Made by a program: the position numbers and the translations under genes
In this document: positions 1 to 11,341 of the stretch, in pieces
Layout of the letters: the number at the start of each line of letters is the position of its first letter
Position numbering within the stretch: position 1 is the first letter of the stretch
NCBI RefSeq assembly: GCF_900607225.1
Contig: NZ_LR027842.1
Location: 2,074,980 to 2,138,979 of the forward strand
Source of the DNA: [Pseudopropionibacterium] massiliense
Lineage (GTDB): Bacteria > Actinomycetota > Actinomycetes > Propionibacteriales > Propionibacteriaceae
Reading direction: 5' to 3'
DNA length: 64,000 nt
The notes under the pieces: generated by a model
Databases searched by the model: none
Told to the model about the DNA's origin: nothing
What the model saw: the letters and a program-made list of their open reading frames with translations, nothing else

Positions 1-90
1 AAAATCGGTATAATAAGTCTGTTTGTTGCAAGCGGAAGACGGCATAATCCTCTCGGGTCTCGTGGGCTCGGAGATGTGTATAAATAAGAG
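1..90. other. Sequencing-adapter remnant (Nextera P7 side), not genomic
   Basis: Bases 29-46 nearly match the start of the Illumina P7 oligo, with one substitution. Bases 57-83 match the Nextera read-2 primer and the start of the transposon end (GTCTCGTGGGCTCGG followed by AGATGTGTATAA). The index region between them is garbled, and the end of the mosaic sequence is damaged at 84-90. The order (P7, index, transposon end, insert) is what a library molecule would have. Genomic sequence seems to begin near base 91, where the cobS reading frame becomes continuous. Open frames crossing this stretch should be ignored. Confidence 0.93.
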
Positions 91-611
91 GCGGCCGCCA
101 GCGAGGACAAGGTGCCCGGGGCCGGTTCCTCACCCCGGCCCGGCAGCGCGGCGGCCAGCGGGACCCCCCGTCCCGCGGCCATGCCGAGGGCCATCAGCAC
201 CGGCCAGGCGCCGGGATGCGCCGCGCCGAGGGATGTCACCTCCAGCAGCAGCACCACCAGCAGCGAGGCCACCCCCATCGGGCCGATGTCGGACTGCTTC
301 ATGATCGCCCGCGCCTGCTCCGCGGGTTTCCGGGAGCCCAGCGCGTCCGCGACGTCCGCGGTGCCGTCCAGGTGCATGGCGCCGGTGGCGTAGGCCACCG
401 CCCCGACGGCGAGCGAGGCACCGAGGAACCACGACCCGGACGCGGCTGCGGCCCCCCAGCCCAGCAGACCCGCGGCAGCCCCGAGCACCGCCCCCAGCCA
501 GGGAAAGGCGAGGAGCCCGTCGGGGAAGTCCCGGTCGGCCCAGTCGTGTTTGCGCACCGGCAGCCAGGTGTACATGGCCACTGCGCTGTGGAGGGCGCGC
601 AGTGGGCGCAT
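91..611 (-). CDS. cobS: Adenosylcobinamide-GDP ribazoletransferase (cobalamin synthase), 3' end missing
   Basis: Integral membrane enzyme that joins adenosylcobinamide-GDP to alpha-ribazole (phosphate), the last step of the cobalamin nucleotide-loop pathway. About 173 codons are visible. They start with MRPLRALHSA and contain the family motif HLDGTADVADALG, followed by hydrophobic helices. The start codon overlaps the cobU stop (TGATG), so the two are translationally coupled. The frame stays open to the adapter junction near base 91. The truncation is therefore a contig-end artefact, not a biological one. About 70-80 C-terminal residues are missing compared with usual CobS length. Confidence 0.88.
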
Positions 612-1147
612 CAGGCCCCCTTGACCGGCACGGGGATGCCGGCCACGCACAGCCAGACCCGGTCGGCGAGCGCCGCGACCCGCATGTTGAGGCGCCCCAG
701 CTGGTCGGTGAACAGCCTGCCGGAGCTGGTGGCCGGAACCACCCCGAGCCCCACCTCGTTGCTGACGAACACCACCGACCGGCGGGTGGCGCGCAGCGCG
801 GCCAGGAACTCCTCCACCCGGCCCTCCAGACGTTCCAACGCATCGGGGTCCCGGTCCCAGCAGCCGTCGTCGAGCAGCCTCGTCAGCCACACCCCCAGGC
901 AGTCGACCAGCATGGGGGTGGCGTCGTCGCGGCGGAGCTCGGCGGCCAGGTCGATGGTCTCGACCGTCTCCCAGTGGGCAGGGCGGCGGTCCCGGTGGAT
1001 CCGGAGCCGCTCCACCCATTCGGGATCGTCGGGACGCACCTCGGAGGTGGCCACGTAGGAAACCCTTGGTTCGTCGGCGAGCAGCGACTCCGCGAAGGTC
1101 GATTTCCCGGAACGGGTTCCGCCCAGGATCAACGCGGAACCCTTCAC
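611..1147 (-). CDS. cobU: Adenosylcobinamide kinase / adenosylcobinamide-phosphate guanylyltransferase
   Basis: Bifunctional cytoplasmic enzyme of 178 residues that phosphorylates adenosylcobinamide and then transfers GMP from GTP. The P-loop GGTRSGKS lies at residues 9-16. The histidine guanylylated in this family is expected at H51, within RIHRDRRPAHWETVE. Its ATG overlaps the cobT stop by four bases (ATGA) and its stop overlaps the cobS start. cobT-cobU-cobS therefore form one tight minus-strand unit for lower-ligand assembly. Corrin-ring genes are not in the window, so the segment alone supports salvage or late assembly. Length and motifs fit the family. Confidence 0.95.
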   Translation of the reverse strand: MKGSALILGGTRSGKSTFAESLLADEPRVSYVATSEVRPDDPEWVERLRIHRDRRPAHWETVETIDLAAELRRDDATPMLVDCLGVWLTRLLDDGCWDRDPDALERLEGRVEEFLAALRATRRSVVFVSNEVGLGVVPATSSGRLFTDQLGRLNMRVAALADRVWLCVAGIPVPVKGA

Positions 1148-2220
1148 GCCTTCGACACTCCCTGACCGCTGAAGGTGCCCATCTCGTTCATGACCAGAGC
1201 GGCCGCCCGGACCAGCGGCAGCGCCAGGGCGCCGCCGGACCCCTCCCCGAGCCGCAGGCCGAGGTCCACCAGTCCGCGCAGCCCGAGGACCTCGTGGGCG
1301 GCGGTGATGGCGGGTTCCACACCGGCGTGCCCGGCGATCAGGTAGCCGACGACGTCCGGGCAGATGGAGCGGGCGACGAGGGCCGCGGAGCAGGAAACCA
1401 CCCCGTCGAGAACCACGGGGACGCGCCTGGCCGCGGCGGCCAGCATGAGGCCGGTCATGGCAGCGTGTTCGAAACCACCGACGGCGGCCAGCGCACCGAC
1501 CGCGTCCCCTCCTGCGAGCAGCTCCGCGACCCCGCCGACCTCGAGTCCCTTCTCGATGACCGCCACCTTGTGGGCGAGCATCGCGTCATCGGCCCCGGCT
1601 CCCCTGCCCGTGACCTCGGATACGGGCTTCCCGGTGAACGCCGCCGTCAGGGCCGCGGCGGGCGTGGTGTTGGCGAGCCCGACCTCACCGGGCACCAGCA
1701 CGTCGGCCCCGGCGTCGATGGCGGCGTTGGCGGCCTCGATGCCGACGCCGATCGCGTCCAGGGCCTGCTCCACGGTCATGGCCGGGCCCCGGGTGAAATC
1801 GGCGGTGCCGGCCGCGATGCGGCGGTCCACGGTGCCCTCGGCGTGCTGCAGCAGGCCGACGTCGAACACCTCGGTCCCGGCCCCGAAGGCCCGGGAGATC
1901 ACGCTCACCCCGGCGAACCCGATGGCGATTCCAGCGGCCATCTGGACGCTGACCTCCTGGGGCCAGGGGGTGACTCCCTGAGCGTAGACACCGTGATCGG
2001 CTGCGAAGACGATCACCTTCGGCTGCGATGGTACCGGCGGCGGGCACTGGGCAGCGATTCCGCAGAGCCGTACCCCGATGGATTCGAGCTCCCCGAGGGA
2101 ACCCGGGGGTTTGGTCAGGTCGTCCTGCCGGGCGCGGCCCGCCTGGAGCCAGACATCCTCGACGGGGACGATGCGGGCGGCGAGCTCGGACAGCTCGGCT
2201 GGGGTGAAGGCCATGTTCAC
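1144..2220 (-). CDS. cobT: Nicotinate-nucleotide--dimethylbenzimidazole phosphoribosyltransferase
   Basis: Makes alpha-ribazole phosphate from 5,6-dimethylbenzimidazole and nicotinate mononucleotide for the cobalamin lower ligand. It has 358 residues, the usual size. Conserved blocks include AADHGVYAQGVTPWPQEVS, GEVGLANTTPAAAL, TGRGAGAD and the C-terminal GLRLGEGSGGALAL, which carries the catalytic glutamate region. The start could be the first ATG (MNMAF) or the ATG two codons later. The gene sits 83 bases after rseP and leads the cobTUS unit. No cobalamin riboswitch is recognisable in the short gap before it, so transcription may read through from dxr-rseP. Confidence 0.94.
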   Translation of the reverse strand: MNMAFTPAELSELAARIVPVEDVWLQAGRARQDDLTKPPGSLGELESIGVRLCGIAAQCPPPVPSQPKVIVFAADHGVYAQGVTPWPQEVSVQMAAGIAIGFAGVSVISRAFGAGTEVFDVGLLQHAEGTVDRRIAAGTADFTRGPAMTVEQALDAIGVGIEAANAAIDAGADVLVPGEVGLANTTPAAALTAAFTGKPVSEVTGRGAGADDAMLAHKVAVIEKGLEVGGVAELLAGGDAVGALAAVGGFEHAAMTGLMLAAAARRVPVVLDGVVSCSAALVARSICPDVVGYLIAGHAGVEPAITAAHEVLGLRGLVDLGLRLGEGSGGALALPLVRAAALVMNEMGTFSGQGVSKA

Positions 2221-2303
2221 GTCCTTAGCTTGTTTGCCGGTGTTGTCGGCCGGTCCGGGTCACACGGGCCGACCGGGCGCACCGCCGAGGCTAGCATCCC
2301 CGG

Positions 2304-3590
2304 TCAGAACAGCTTGATGGGGCTGATGATGTCGGCCAGGATCAGCACCACGCCGCCGATCAGCAGGAAACCACCGACCACGTAGGCCACCGGAAGCATC
2401 TTCGCGGTGTCGACGGGTCCCGGATCGCCCCTGCCGCGAAGCCGCGCCAGGCCGCGCCGCAGGGCCTCGTAGAGCGCCCCGGCGATGTGGCCACCGTCGA
2501 GGGGGAGCAGCGGTACCAGGTTCAGCAGCGCGACGAACAGGTTGACGCTGCCGAGCAGCGACAGCCAGGAGGCCGCGCGGTCCTGGATCGGAACCGAATC
2601 CGCCACCGCGATCTCCCCCGCCACGCGGCTGGCACCGACCACCGAGATCGGGCTGTTGATGTCACGTTCCGCCCCTGTCACGAGACCGAACCCGACATTC
2701 CAGACCCGCACGGGGAAGGAGGCCAGCGCCACCAGCGACATGCGCGTGGTGTCCCACATCTGCCCCACTGTTTCGATCACGCCACCACGGACCAGTTCCC
2801 GGCCGGGTGAGACACCGAGGAAACCGGCCTCCACCTCGGAGGCCGGGTCGAGCTTGTCCGGCACCGACTGGATGATGGTGTTCACAGTGGGCAGCTCGAT
2901 GGTCCTCCCGTCGCGTTCGACCGTGATGGCGGCGGCACCGTCGCGGTTCGCACGGATCAGGTCGGTCAGTTCGTCCCAGCTGCTCACCCTGTGGCCGTTG
3001 AAGGCCACCACTTTGTCCCCCACCATGAGGCCAGCCCGTTTCGCCGGGGTCTGGGGATCGCCGTCCTGGCAGGTGGCCGGGGTGCGGCCGGCGGGAATGA
3101 CGCAGTCATTGACGACCGTCACCTCCAGCGTCGACTGCCAGGTGCCGTGGAAGAGGTTGACCCCCAGGAAAATGAGGAAGGCCAGCAGAAGGTTCATGGC
3201 GGGCCCGCCGAGCATGACGATGACCTTCTGCCACACCGGTTTCTGGTGGAACAGACGCCCGTCGTCGGCAGGGGTGATCTCCTCGTACTCGTAGCCCCGG
3301 GCCTGGTCGGCGAGCCGGGTCAGCCAGCCCTTGGGCTTGTCCGACTTCTTTTCGGGAGGGTACATCCCGATCAACCGGACGTAGCCGCCGAGCAGGAACA
3401 TCTTGAACCCGTACTCGGTCTCGCCTCGTTTCCTGGACCAGATGGTTCGGCCGAATCCGACGAAGTACTGGGTCACCTTGACCCCGAAGATCTTGGCCGG
3501 CACGAGGTGCCCGATCTCGTGCAGGGCGATCGAGGCCATGATCAGGGCGAAGAACAGCAGCGCCAGGCCGATCAGTACGAGAGTGTTCAA
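2304..3590 (-). CDS. rseP: Site-2 intramembrane metalloprotease (RseP/Rip1 family, M50)
   Basis: Membrane zinc protease of 428 residues that cleaves membrane-spanning regulators such as anti-sigma factors. The zinc motif HEIGH is at residues 24-28, inside the first hydrophobic segment. A PDZ-like region ([17 protein letters not shown]) lies near residue 190. The second active-site motif [12 protein letters not shown] lies near residue 364, followed by two hydrophobic segments. Its ATG overlaps the dxr stop (ATGA). In many actinobacteria the order is dxr-rseP-ispG; here cobT follows instead of ispG. The substrate cannot be told from the sequence. Confidence 0.93.
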   Translation of the reverse strand: MNTLVLIGLALLFFALIMASIALHEIGHLVPAKIFGVKVTQYFVGFGRTIWSRKRGETEYGFKMFLLGGYVRLIGMYPPEKKSDKPKGWLTRLADQARGYEYEEITPADDGRLFHQKPVWQKVIVMLGGPAMNLLLAFLIFLGVNLFHGTWQSTLEVTVVNDCVIPAGRTPATCQDGDPQTPAKRAGLMVGDKVVAFNGHRVSSWDELTDLIRANRDGAAAITVERDGRTIELPTVNTIIQSVPDKLDPASEVEAGFLGVSPGRELVRGGVIETVGQMWDTTRMSLVALASFPVRVWNVGFGLVTGAERDINSPISVVGASRVAGEIAVADSVPIQDRAASWLSLLGSVNLFVALLNLVPLLPLDGGHIAGALYEALRRGLARLRGRGDPGPVDTAKMLPVAYVVGGFLLIGGVVLILADIISPIKLF

Positions 3591-4762
3591 GAAAGTTCCT
3601 CCACGAGTTCACGGGCACGTTCGCGGGCCGCGGCGTCCGCGGCCCGCACCGCTTCCAGGGTCAGTTCGGCATCCGGGACGTGCCCGGTTCCGAGATGTTC
3701 GGCCAGGCACCGGGCGATCAGGTCCGTGATCCCCAGGAATCCGATCCTGCGATCACAGAAGGCATCCACCAGCACCTCGTTGGCCGCGTTGTAGACGGCC
3801 GGGGCGGTTCCTGCGGCCCTTCCTGCGCGGCGGGCCAGCTCGACGGCCGGAAAGGTTTCGTCGTCCAGGGGTTCGAAGGTCCAGGTCGCAGGTCTTGTCC
3901 AGTCGCAGGGAGCCGCGGACCCCGGAAGTCTGTCAGGCCAGGTGAGCGCCAATCCGATGGGTAGTCGCATGTCCGGTGGTGAGGCCTGGGCCAGGGTCGA
4001 TCCGTCGGTGAACTCCACCATCGAGTGGACAACCGACTGGGGATGCACCGTCACGACGATGTCGTCGAGGTCGACCCCGTAGAGCAGGGCGGCCTCGATC
4101 AGTTCGAGCCCCTTGTTCACGAGGGTGGAGGAGTTGATGGTGATGACCCGCCCCATGTTCCATGTGGGATGGGCCATGGCCTCCTCAGGTGTCACGTCCG
4201 CGAGTTCCTCGCGGACACGACCCCGGAATGGCCCCCCGGATGCGGTGAGAATGAGCCGGGCCACCTCGTCGGCACGTCCTCCGCGCAAGGCCTGGGCGAA
4301 GGCGGAGTGCTCGGAGTCGACTGCGATCAACTGTCCCGGGGCTGCCAGGCCGGTGACCAGTTTTCCACCGATCACGAGGGATTCCTTGTTCGCCAGGGCC
4401 AGGGTGCGACCTGCCCCGAGGGCCGCGAGGGTGGGTTCCAGCCCCGCCGCCCCCGTGATGGCGTTCACCACCACGTCGCAGTCCAGGGTGGCCAACTCGG
4501 TAGCGGCCTCGGGACCGGTCAGCAGGCGGGGCACCTCGACCCCACGCGCCGCGAGTTCCCGTTCCAGGTCCGCGGTCTTCTCCTGTCTGGCCAGGGCCAC
4601 GCATGCGGGCCGGAACCTCGCCACCTGCCCGGCCAGCAGGTCGATGCTGCCGCCCGAGGCCGCCAGCGCCACCACGTCGAAGCGGTCGCGCCGGGAAGCG
4701 ATCACGTCGAGCGTCTGGGTGCCTATGGACCCGGTGGAGCCGAGCAGAACGATTCGTCGCAC
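3587..4762 (-). CDS. dxr: 1-deoxy-D-xylulose 5-phosphate reductoisomerase
   Basis: Cytoplasmic NADPH-dependent enzyme of the MEP isoprenoid pathway that converts DXP to MEP. It has 391 residues. The N-terminal nucleotide-binding motif is [13 protein letters not shown]. Further conserved blocks are [24 protein letters not shown] and [12 protein letters not shown], with the metal- and substrate-binding acidic residues. The first codon is GTG, with no clear Shine-Dalgarno sequence; a CACACT hexamer 7 bases upstream of the start would fit a leaderless transcript. It is coupled to rseP by a four-base overlap and is separated from gdhA by a large hairpin. Confidence 0.94.
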   Translation of the reverse strand: MRRIVLLGSTGSIGTQTLDVIASRRDRFDVVALAASGGSIDLLAGQVARFRPACVALARQEKTADLERELAARGVEVPRLLTGPEAATELATLDCDVVVNAITGAAGLEPTLAALGAGRTLALANKESLVIGGKLVTGLAAPGQLIAVDSEHSAFAQALRGGRADEVARLILTASGGPFRGRVREELADVTPEEAMAHPTWNMGRVITINSSTLVNKGLELIEAALLYGVDLDDIVVTVHPQSVVHSMVEFTDGSTLAQASPPDMRLPIGLALTWPDRLPGSAAPCDWTRPATWTFEPLDDETFPAVELARRAGRAAGTAPAVYNAANEVLVDAFCDRRIGFLGITDLIARCLAEHLGTGHVPDAELTLEAVRAADAAARERARELVEELS

Positions 4763-4798
4763 CAGGACAGTGTGTCACGACGCCCCAACCGTGTCCCG

Positions 4799-4853
4799 AC
4801 GCAACGTCGCCGGGCCGCCTCCCCATTGGGGAGGCGGCCCGGCGACGTTGCGT
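4799..4853 (-). terminator. 27-bp perfect inverted repeat after gdhA
   Basis: A perfect inverted repeat, 27 bases per arm around base 4826 (left arm begins ACGCAACGTCGCCGGG), lies four bases after the gdhA stop and 36 bases before dxr. It has no T-run on the gdhA side. It should still form a very stable hairpin and probably ends gdhA transcription and isolates dxr. Confidence 0.8.
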
Positions 4854-4857
4854 GTCC

Positions 4858-6207
<1,350 letters not shown>

Positions 6208-6285
6208 CTAGTTCGGTTTTCAGCTTTCGACCTGCGGAAGCCTAGTCACGATTTGTGAACAGTACGTTTCAGCCCAGAAACGTTC

Positions 6286-7410
6286 TCACACCTCGAAGAT
6301 CTCACGGGCGGCCAGCTGCCCGCAGGCCCCGTCGATCTCGGAGCCGCGGGTGTCACGCAGGGTGACAGGAACCCCTCGTGCGTGAAGCGTGGCCACGAAG
6401 GCCGCCTCGTCCTCGGGCCTGGAGGCCGTCCACCGCGACCCCGGGGTCGGGTTGAGGGGAATCAGGTTGACGTGCACCCACCCCCAGTCGCCACGCCGTT
6501 TCAGAACGTCCGCGAGCAGGTTCGCCCGCGCGACGGAGTCGTTGATGTCGCGCATCAGGGCGTACTCGATGCTGACGCGGCGTCTGGTGACCCGGGCGTA
6601 TTCCCACGCTGCATCGACCACCTCGGCGACGCTCCACCGGTTGTTCACCGGGACGATCTCGTTGCGCAGGTCGTCGTCGGGGGAGTGCAGGGAAACCGCG
6701 AGGGTCACGGGAAGCCCCTCCCCCGCGAGGCGCCCGATCTGCGGCACCAGACCGACGGTGGACACGGTGATTCCCCTGGCGCTCATCCCGAAACCCTTGG
6801 GAACAGGAGCGGTGAGGGTGCGGATGGCCCCCAGCACCGCCTTGTAGTTTGCCAGCGGTTCCCCCATCCCCATGAAGACGATGTTGTTGAGCCGGCCGGT
6901 GGCCCCCGGAACCTCACCCGCGGCCAACATCCGGTTGGCGGCGAAGGCCTGGATGGTGATCTCGGCCCGCGACAGGTTGCGTTTCAGCCCGCCCTGCCCG
7001 GTGGCGCAGAAGGGGCAGGCCATACCGCAGCCCGCCTGGGAGCTGATGCACAGGGTGGAGCGGTTCGGGTAACGCATGAGCACGGATTCCAGGAGGGAAC
7101 CATCGTGCAACCGCCACAGCGTCTTGACGGTGCGGCCCCGGTCCGCGGTCAGCCTGCGCACCTGGGTGAGCAGGGGCGGGAAGAGCTGCTCACCGAGGTC
7201 CCCCCGGATCGCCGCGGGCAAATCGGTCCAGGTCGTGACCTCGTCGCTCAGACCGTCGAAGACGTGGCGGGAGATCTGGTCGGCCCGGAACGTGGGCAGG
7301 CCGAACGCCTCCATGGCGGCGCGCCGCTCGGGCACGTCGAGATCGAGCCAGTGCTTCGGAGCCCTGCCACGGGCAGGCGCGTCAAAAACCAACGGAAGAT
7401 GAATCGGCAC
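6286..7410 (-). CDS. rlmN: 23S rRNA A2503 C2-methyltransferase (radical SAM)
   Basis: Dual-specificity RNA methyltransferase that modifies A2503 of 23S rRNA, and of some tRNAs in other bacteria. It has 374 residues. The radical-SAM cluster motif is CGMACPFC. The GEPLANY block follows, and the C-terminal [16 protein letters not shown] contains the cysteine that resolves the protein-RNA intermediate. It begins one base after the cdsA stop and so belongs to the pyrH-frr-cdsA-rlmN unit. About 90 bases separate it from gdhA, in which only short weak palindromes are visible. Confidence 0.95.
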   Translation of the reverse strand: MPIHLPLVFDAPARGRAPKHWLDLDVPERRAAMEAFGLPTFRADQISRHVFDGLSDEVTTWTDLPAAIRGDLGEQLFPPLLTQVRRLTADRGRTVKTLWRLHDGSLLESVLMRYPNRSTLCISSQAGCGMACPFCATGQGGLKRNLSRAEITIQAFAANRMLAAGEVPGATGRLNNIVFMGMGEPLANYKAVLGAIRTLTAPVPKGFGMSARGITVSTVGLVPQIGRLAGEGLPVTLAVSLHSPDDDLRNEIVPVNNRWSVAEVVDAAWEYARVTRRRVSIEYALMRDINDSVARANLLADVLKRRGDWGWVHVNLIPLNPTPGSRWTASRPEDEAAFVATLHARGVPVTLRDTRGSEIDGACGQLAAREIFEV

Positions 7411-7411
7411 G

Positions 7412-8278
7412 TCAGCCCCCCATGCTCAACTTCAGGACGAGCCAGCCCACCGGCATCGCCACCAGCATCGAGTCCAGGCGATCCATGAATCCCCCGTGTC
7501 CCGGCAGGAAATTGGACATGTCCTTCAAGCCTGCGTCCCGTTTGATCAGGGATTCGACGAGATCGCCGAGCGTCGCGGCGGGGGCGATGCACAGCCCAAG
7601 GACCAGGCCAAGCTCCCAGGACGTACCGAGACACCAGAGAGCCGCCGCCACCCCGATGACCGCGGAGGTGGCGATGGATCCCGCGAACCCTTCCCATGTC
7701 TTGGAGGGTGAGATGTGCGGCGCCATCTTGTGACGCCCCAGCAGGCTACCGATGGCGTAGGCGCCGGTGTCGGAGGCCACCACGCACACGACAACCGCGA
7801 TGATCCGCCGAGTGCCACCTGGTTCCGTCATCATCAGCGGGATGAAAACACCCATCAGCGGGATGTAGGCGATGATCAGCGCGCTGGCTGCGATGTCACG
7901 GATGAAACCGTCCCGGGGCAACAACAACCGCGCCACCAGGCAGGCCACCACCGTCCCGCAGACGCAGATCACGGCGAAGGTGGTGGGGGCCAGGCCCAGG
8001 TTCCACCGGAACATCGCGTAGGCACCGAGGACGCTGACGAGCGTGCCCGCGACTATGGTCTTCACCTGGGCGTGCATCCCTTTGCGCAGCAGCGCCCGAT
8101 GAATCTCGACGACCGCCAGGCTCAGGGAGACGGCGGAGATCAGGACGAAGAACCACGGTGCCCAGAGCAACCCGACCGCCAGCGCAGCGAGAAGGATGAG
8201 TCCGACGCCGATGGCCATCGGGAGATCCCGACCGGCCTTCGGCGTCGGCATTGCCTGGGCTGGCTCCTGGGAAGACAT
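7412..8278 (-). CDS. cdsA: Phosphatidate cytidylyltransferase (CDP-diglyceride synthase)
   Basis: Polytopic membrane enzyme of 288 residues that makes CDP-diacylglycerol from phosphatidic acid and CTP, the branch point of phospholipid synthesis. Several hydrophobic helices follow a short polar N-terminus. The family signature near the C-terminus is visible as [17 protein letters not shown] followed by [13 protein letters not shown]. The start codon overlaps the frr stop (TGATG), so the two are coupled. The order rpsB-tsf-pyrH-frr-cdsA-rlmN is the conserved actinobacterial one. Confidence 0.94.
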   Translation of the reverse strand: MSSQEPAQAMPTPKAGRDLPMAIGVGLILLAALAVGLLWAPWFFVLISAVSLSLAVVEIHRALLRKGMHAQVKTIVAGTLVSVLGAYAMFRWNLGLAPTTFAVICVCGTVVACLVARLLLPRDGFIRDIAASALIIAYIPLMGVFIPLMMTEPGGTRRIIAVVVCVVASDTGAYAIGSLLGRHKMAPHISPSKTWEGFAGSIATSAVIGVAAALWCLGTSWELGLVLGLCIAPAATLGDLVESLIKRDAGLKDMSNFLPGHGGFMDRLDSMLVAMPVGWLVLKLSMGG

Positions 8279-8835
8279 CAGACCTCACTGAGTTCGGCTT
8301 CCTTGCTCTTGAGCAGCTCATCGACCGCATCCACATATTTCTTGGTGGTCACGTCCATGGCCTTCTCCGCCCGGATCAGCTCGTCCTCGCTGATCTCGGA
8401 GTTCTTCTCGAGCTTCTTCAGCGCGTCGATGGCGTGGCGACGGATGTTTCGCACGGCGATGCGGGCGTCCTCGGCCTTGGCCTTGGCGAGTTTGATGTAC
8501 TCCTTGCGGCGCTCCTCCGTGAGCTGCGGCATGACGACCCGGATGGCGTTTCCGTCATTGCTCGGATTGACCCCGAGATCCGCTTCCCGGATGACCTTCT
8601 CGATTGCTGCGATCGCACTTCGATCGAAGGGGGTGATCAGCATGGTGCGGGGATCGGGCGAGTTGAACGTCGCAAGCTGCTGCAGCGGTGTCGGCGCCCC
8701 GTAGTAGTCCGCGTTGAGCCGGTTGAACATGGCAGGATGGGCCCGGCCCGTGCGGATGGTCGACAGGTCCTCGCGGGCGTGGTCCACCGCCTGTTGCATC
8801 TTGGACTGGGTTTCCTTTTCGACGTCGGCGATCAT
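8278..8835 (-). CDS. frr: Ribosome recycling factor
   Basis: Splits post-termination ribosomes together with EF-G. It has 185 residues, the standard RRF length. The N-terminal helix and the RTGRAHPAMFNRLNADYYG block, with the conserved arginine, are present, as is the C-terminal long-helix domain rich in lysine and glutamate. A strong Shine-Dalgarno sequence (AAGGAG, seven bases before ATG) supports the start. The gene is 28 bases downstream of pyrH. Confidence 0.97.
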   Translation of the reverse strand: MIADVEKETQSKMQQAVDHAREDLSTIRTGRAHPAMFNRLNADYYGAPTPLQQLATFNSPDPRTMLITPFDRSAIAAIEKVIREADLGVNPSNDGNAIRVVMPQLTEERRKEYIKLAKAKAEDARIAVRNIRRHAIDALKKLEKNSEISEDELIRAEKAMDVTTKKYVDAVDELLKSKEAELSEV

Positions 8836-8863
8836 TGCCGCTCTCCTTTACCTAATGGGGTTG

Positions 8864-9577
8864 TCAGCGGGAAACGAACGTCCCGATGGGTTCTCCCTGT
8901 ACGACGCGGCCGATGTTGCCCCGCTCGGACAGGTTGAAGAAGATGATGTTGAGGGCGTTGTCGCGGGCCAGCGCGATGGCGGTGGCGTCGGCGACCTTGA
9001 GGTCCCGGGACAGGAACTCGTCGTGGGTGAGGTGCTCGTAACGTTTTGCCTCCGGGTTGGTGCGTGGATCCGAGTCGTACACCCCGTCAACCCCCTGCTT
9101 GCCCATGAGCAGCACCTCGGCCCCGATTTCCAGGGCCCGCTGGGCGGCGACGGTGTCGGTGGAGAAATAGGGCATTCCCGAGCCGGCTCCGAAGATGACC
9201 AGGCGCCCCTTCTCGAGGTGGCGTTCCGCACGTCGTGGGATGTAGGGCTCGGCCACCTGGGCCATGTTGATGGCCGACTGGACCCGGGTGTGGATTCCCT
9301 CCTTCTCCAGGAAGTCCTGCAGGGCGATGGCATTCATGACGGTGCCGAGCATTCCCATGTAGTCGGCCCGGTCCCGGGCCATGCCGTTGTTGCTCAGCTC
9401 GGCCCCACGGAAGTAGTTTCCGCCGCCCACCACCACGGCCACCTGGGTGCCCCCGGAGACCACTGCGGCTATCTCCTTGGCAATGCTCGATATGACGATG
9501 GGATCGACCCCCAGTTTCCCGCCGCCGAAGACCTCTCCCGAAAGTTTCAGCAGCACGCGCTGGTATGGCTTGTTCAT
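8864..9577 (-). CDS. pyrH: UMP kinase
   Basis: Hexameric bacterial UMP kinase of the amino-acid-kinase fold, making UDP for nucleotide and cell-wall precursor synthesis. The protein is 237 residues, from [15 protein letters not shown]. The motifs [23 protein letters not shown] and GTGxP-type [10 protein letters not shown] are conserved. A longer in-frame start exists 13 codons upstream. It was rejected because AGGAAGG lies properly placed before the chosen ATG and family members begin here. A terminator-like hairpin separates it from tsf upstream, so it may have its own promoter. Confidence 0.96.
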   Translation of the reverse strand: MNKPYQRVLLKLSGEVFGGGKLGVDPIVISSIAKEIAAVVSGGTQVAVVVGGGNYFRGAELSNNGMARDRADYMGMLGTVMNAIALQDFLEKEGIHTRVQSAINMAQVAEPYIPRRAERHLEKGRLVIFGAGSGMPYFSTDTVAAQRALEIGAEVLLMGKQGVDGVYDSDPRTNPEAKRYEHLTHDEFLSRDLKVADATAIALARDNALNIIFFNLSERGNIGRVVQGEPIGTFVSR

Positions 9578-9631
9578 GGGGTCTGCCTTCCTGGTGGGTG
9601 ACGCGTCACGGCACACAATATCGTCCCGAAC

Positions 9632-9667
9632 GAAACGAGCGCGCCCCTGAAGGGACGCGCTCGTTTC
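9632..9667 (-). terminator. Hairpin terminator between tsf and pyrH
   Basis: Twelve-base perfect arms (GAAACGAGCGCG and its complement) close a loop with a few further pairs, 12 bases after the tsf stop. There is no long T-run. It probably ends much of the rpsB-tsf transcript. Confidence 0.75.
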
Positions 9668-9679
9668 ATCCGGCCCGGT

Positions 9680-10489
9680 TCAGGCGCCCACGGCCAGGCG
9701 CGCGAAGCGCTTGATCTCGACCCCGGCGGCCTTCAGGACGTCGCCGACGGACTTCTTGTCCTCCCAGACGGCGGGCTGGTCCAGCAGCGCGACGTCCTTG
9801 TAGAACCCGCCGAGGCGACCCTCGATGATGCGCGGAATCGCGCCCTCGGGTTTGCCTTCCTCGCGCGCGGTGGCCTCTGCGATGCGACGTTCGTTGTCCA
9901 CCACCTCGGCCGGCACGTCGTCGCGGGAGACGTAGACCGGGCTCATGGCGGCGATGTGCATCGCGACCTGGTGGACGAGGGCCTCGTCGCCACCGGTGTA
10001 CTCCACCAGGACGCCGACCTGGGGCGGCAGGTCGGAGGCGCGGCGGTGCAGGTACAGATGGGTGTCACCACCGTAGGCCGCGACGTTGACCAGCGACAGG
10101 TTCTCACCGATCGTGGCGGCCAGCGACTGCACGGCCTCCTGAACGGTCCCGGAACCCAGCGGAGCGGCCTTGGCGGCCTCGAGGTCCTTGGCGCCGGAGG
10201 CGGCGACGGCCTCGACGATCTGCTCGGCCAGCCCGACGAACTCGGCGTTCTTGGCCACGAAGTCGGTCTCGGCGGCGAGCTGGATGAGGATTCCGTCCCG
10301 GCCCGCGACGATGCCGTTGGTGGCCTCGCGGTCGGTGCGTTTGGCGGCTTTCGCGAGCCCGGAGATGCGGAGCAGTTCGATGGCCTTCTCCTGGTCGCCC
10401 TCGGCCTCGGTGAGGGCCTTCTTGGCGTCCATCATGCCCGCGCCGGTGGCGTCGCGCAGCTTTTTGACGTCAGCAGCAGTGATTGCCAT
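9680..10489 (-). CDS. tsf: Translation elongation factor Ts
   Basis: Guanine-nucleotide exchange factor for EF-Tu, 269 residues. The N-terminal UBA-like domain begins MAITAADVKKLRDATGAGMMDAKKAL, here with the highly conserved GAGMMDAKKAL block. The signature TDFVAKN lies near residue 80. It follows rpsB by 27 bases on the minus strand, the universal rpsB-tsf pair. The ribosome-binding site is weak (GGGAAA), as expected for a gene that may be translated by coupling. Confidence 0.97.
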   Translation of the reverse strand: MAITAADVKKLRDATGAGMMDAKKALTEAEGDQEKAIELLRISGLAKAAKRTDREATNGIVAGRDGILIQLAAETDFVAKNAEFVGLAEQIVEAVAASGAKDLEAAKAAPLGSGTVQEAVQSLAATIGENLSLVNVAAYGGDTHLYLHRRASDLPPQVGVLVEYTGGDEALVHQVAMHIAAMSPVYVSRDDVPAEVVDNERRIAEATAREEGKPEGAIPRIIEGRLGGFYKDVALLDQPAVWEDKKSVGDVLKAAGVEIKRFARLAVGA

Positions 10490-10516
10490 GTCAGTTTCCC
10501 GTCTTGTCGTGTGAAA

Positions 10517-11341
10517 TTACTCGGACTCGGTCGCGGCAGGGGCCTCGGCGGTTTCTGGCGTCTCCACGGCGGCGTTGTCGCCCTGGGCCAGGAGCTCGCG
10601 CTCCCAGTCGGGCATCGGTTCGGCCTCGGTCTCCTCGCCGCTGCGACCGGAGGAGCGCTGGATCAGGCCCTCGGCGACGGCGTCGGCGATGACGCGGGTC
10701 AGCAGGGCGACCGACCGGATGGCGTCGTCATTGCCGGGGACCGGGTAGTCGACCTCGTCGGGGTCGCAGTTGGTGTCGAGGATCCCGACGATGGGAATGC
10801 GCAGTTTGCGGGCCTCGTCGACGGCGAGGTGTTCCTTCTTGGTGTCGACCACCCAGACGGCCTGGGGGGTGCGAATCATGTCGCGGATGCCGCCGAGGGT
10901 CTTGCTCAACTTGTTCTTCTCGCGTTCGAGGTGCAGCAATTCCTTCTTGGTCAGGCCGCTGCTGGCGGAATCGGTCAGATCCATGCCTTCGAGTTCCTTG
11001 AGGCGCTGGATCCGTTTGGTGACGGTGTGGAAGTTGGTGAGCATACCGCCCAGCCAGCGCTGATTGACGTACGGCATGCCAACCCTGGTGGCCTGCTCGG
11101 CGATGGTTTCCTGGGCCTGCTTCTTGGTGCCGACGAAGAGCACCTGACCGCCGCGGGCGACGGTGGACTTGACGAACGAGAAGGCGCTGTCGATGTAGCT
11201 GAGTGACAGCTGGAGGTCGATGATGTAGATCCCGTTGCGTTCGGCGAAGATGAAACGCTTCATCTTCGGGTTCCAGCGACGGGTCTGATGCCCGAAGTGA
11301 ACTCCGGACTCGAGGAGCTGACGGGCGGTCACGACGGCCAT
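10517..11341 (-). CDS. rpsB: 30S ribosomal protein S2
   Basis: Structural protein of the small ribosomal subunit, 274 residues from [20 protein letters not shown]. It has the S2 signatures near the N-terminus and in the centre ([25 protein letters not shown]). The C-terminal tail is long, acidic and alanine-rich, as in other actinobacteria. A longer frame upstream was rejected because AAAGGA lies before this ATG and families start here. A nine-bp hairpin lies 16 bases upstream of the start in the leader. Confidence 0.97.
   Translation of the reverse strand: MAVVTARQLLESGVHFGHQTRRWNPKMKRFIFAERNGIYIIDLQLSLSYIDSAFSFVKSTVARGGQVLFVGTKKQAQETIAEQATRVGMPYVNQRWLGGMLTNFHTVTKRIQRLKELEGMDLTDSASSGLTKKELLHLEREKNKLSKTLGGIRDMIRTPQAVWVVDTKKEHLAVDEARKLRIPIVGILDTNCDPDEVDYPVPGNDDAIRSVALLTRVIADAVAEGLIQRSSGRSGEETEAEPMPDWERELLAQGDNAAVETPETAEAPAATESE

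Noticed and set aside
23..304. Frames beginning in the first 100 bases
   Set aside because: They start in adapter sequence and run antisense to cobS.
2221..2303. Possible cobalamin riboswitch before cobT
   Set aside because: Only 83 bases separate rseP and cobT and no B12-box-like sequence or long leader is visible.
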